In this document: one piece after another, positions 63,401 to 64,000 of the stretch
How the letters are laid out: each line of letters opens with the position of its first letter
Position numbering within the stretch: position 1 is the first letter of the stretch
Assembly (NCBI GenBank): GCA_036785705.1
Contig: JAWUZG010000018.1
Span: 8,281,501 to 8,345,500, forward strand
Length of the DNA: 64,000 nt
Direction of reading: 5' to 3'
Source: Acanthornis magna
Taxonomy: Eukaryota > Chordata > Aves > Passeriformes > Acanthizidae
Translations under genes and position numbers: made by a program
Notes under the pieces: model-generated
Told to the model about the DNA's origin: nothing
The model's input: the letters and a program-made list of their open reading frames with translations, nothing else
Database searches by the model: none

Positions 63401-64000
63401 GGTTGCTAGAAAGGTCTGATACAGACCACAGAACTGTGAAATAAAACTGGGTGGATCTAGACAGTCTGTGAATGAGAGCATTAAAATTCAAATGGCATTT
63501 TCCTGGGAGCAACAGAGGGTTCAGACAGAGTTTATTTTCTGAATGTCTAAGCTTCTTTAAGATGGCTTAACTGCTAATGTTAAAAGTGGTGACTGAAGGC
63601 AGTTAGGCTCAGCTGGTGTCACACTGCAATGTATAAAACAATTACTTAAAGCTATGCTTTAGTTTAGATGATTGAAACCAATAATTTATACTGCAATATT
63701 CTCGATGCTGCATAATCATTGCGGATAAGCAATTTTCAAAGTGCTCTAAAAAGTTGGCATCTTGGAGAGATACACCATAACATCATAGTTCCGTCCTGTC
63801 CAAGACAGTGAGACTATCAAGACTGTCTTGAACTGAATAATCAGTGACTCTCTAGGAAACAAATCTACCCATTTGGTGATTTCTGTATTTTTCTGTATTT
63901 AACAGGTTAATAGTATAAATCAGCAATCTAATTTGATTTTGAAGGATTAAAAAGTATTTGCCTAATTTTATTGCATATTAATATCTTATTAGTTGTGGGA
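60491..64000. other. Non-coding sequence, nothing recognised
   Basis: AT-rich DNA to the window end. Short open frames (60512-60856 plus, 114 codons; 61439-61690 plus) have no recognised family. No terminal repeat, exon or RNA gene supported. Confidence 0.5.

Overview
This 64 kb window is vertebrate nuclear DNA, most likely from a bird, and it looks intergenic or intronic. The strongest evidence is a set of CR1 non-LTR retrotransposon copies. Several end in the ATTCTATGA-type 3' terminus typical of avian CR1, and they still encode recognisable CR1 peptides such as GLFSLEKRRLRG, DIRKRFFT and SETWWDESCDWS. The background is AT-rich and CpG-poor. Stop codons are frequent in every frame, and I found no operon, ribosome binding site, tRNA, rRNA or CRISPR structure. 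No protein-coding exon could be identified with confidence. The open frames are short, mutually overlapping and unlike any family I recognise, or they lie inside CR1 copies.

Layout. Positions 1-7.6 kb are unique sequence with a (TTTG)n stretch, an AT-rich block, a decayed CR1 piece and a 30-bp tandem duplication. A reverse-oriented CR1 3' end lies at 7.64-7.94 kb. Two forward CR1 3' ends of different subfamilies lie 80 bp apart at 12.26-13.19 kb. From 13.2 to 51.5 kb the DNA is almost free of recognisable transposons, with simple repeats (notably 11 uninterrupted TTTTG units at 25.1 kb) and several CpG-rich islets carrying homeodomain-, SOX- or POU-like motifs (22.7-23.0, 27.27-27.5 and 42.66-43.26 kb). 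These are candidates for conserved non-coding regulatory elements. An old, heavily decayed CR1/L3-like LINE lies at about 51.5-53.9 kb in forward orientation. A CR1-dense stretch at 56.7-60.5 kb holds a forward 3' end, a reverse 3' end and a reverse copy that keeps ORF1, part of the ORF2 endonuclease and the 3' end but lacks most of ORF2.

There is no gene system here to describe as working together. All recognised coding capacity is dead retrotransposon sequence. The most interesting leads are the internally deleted CR1 at 59-60.5 kb and the CpG-rich putative regulatory islets. I did not find an undescribed biological system that the sequence can support.
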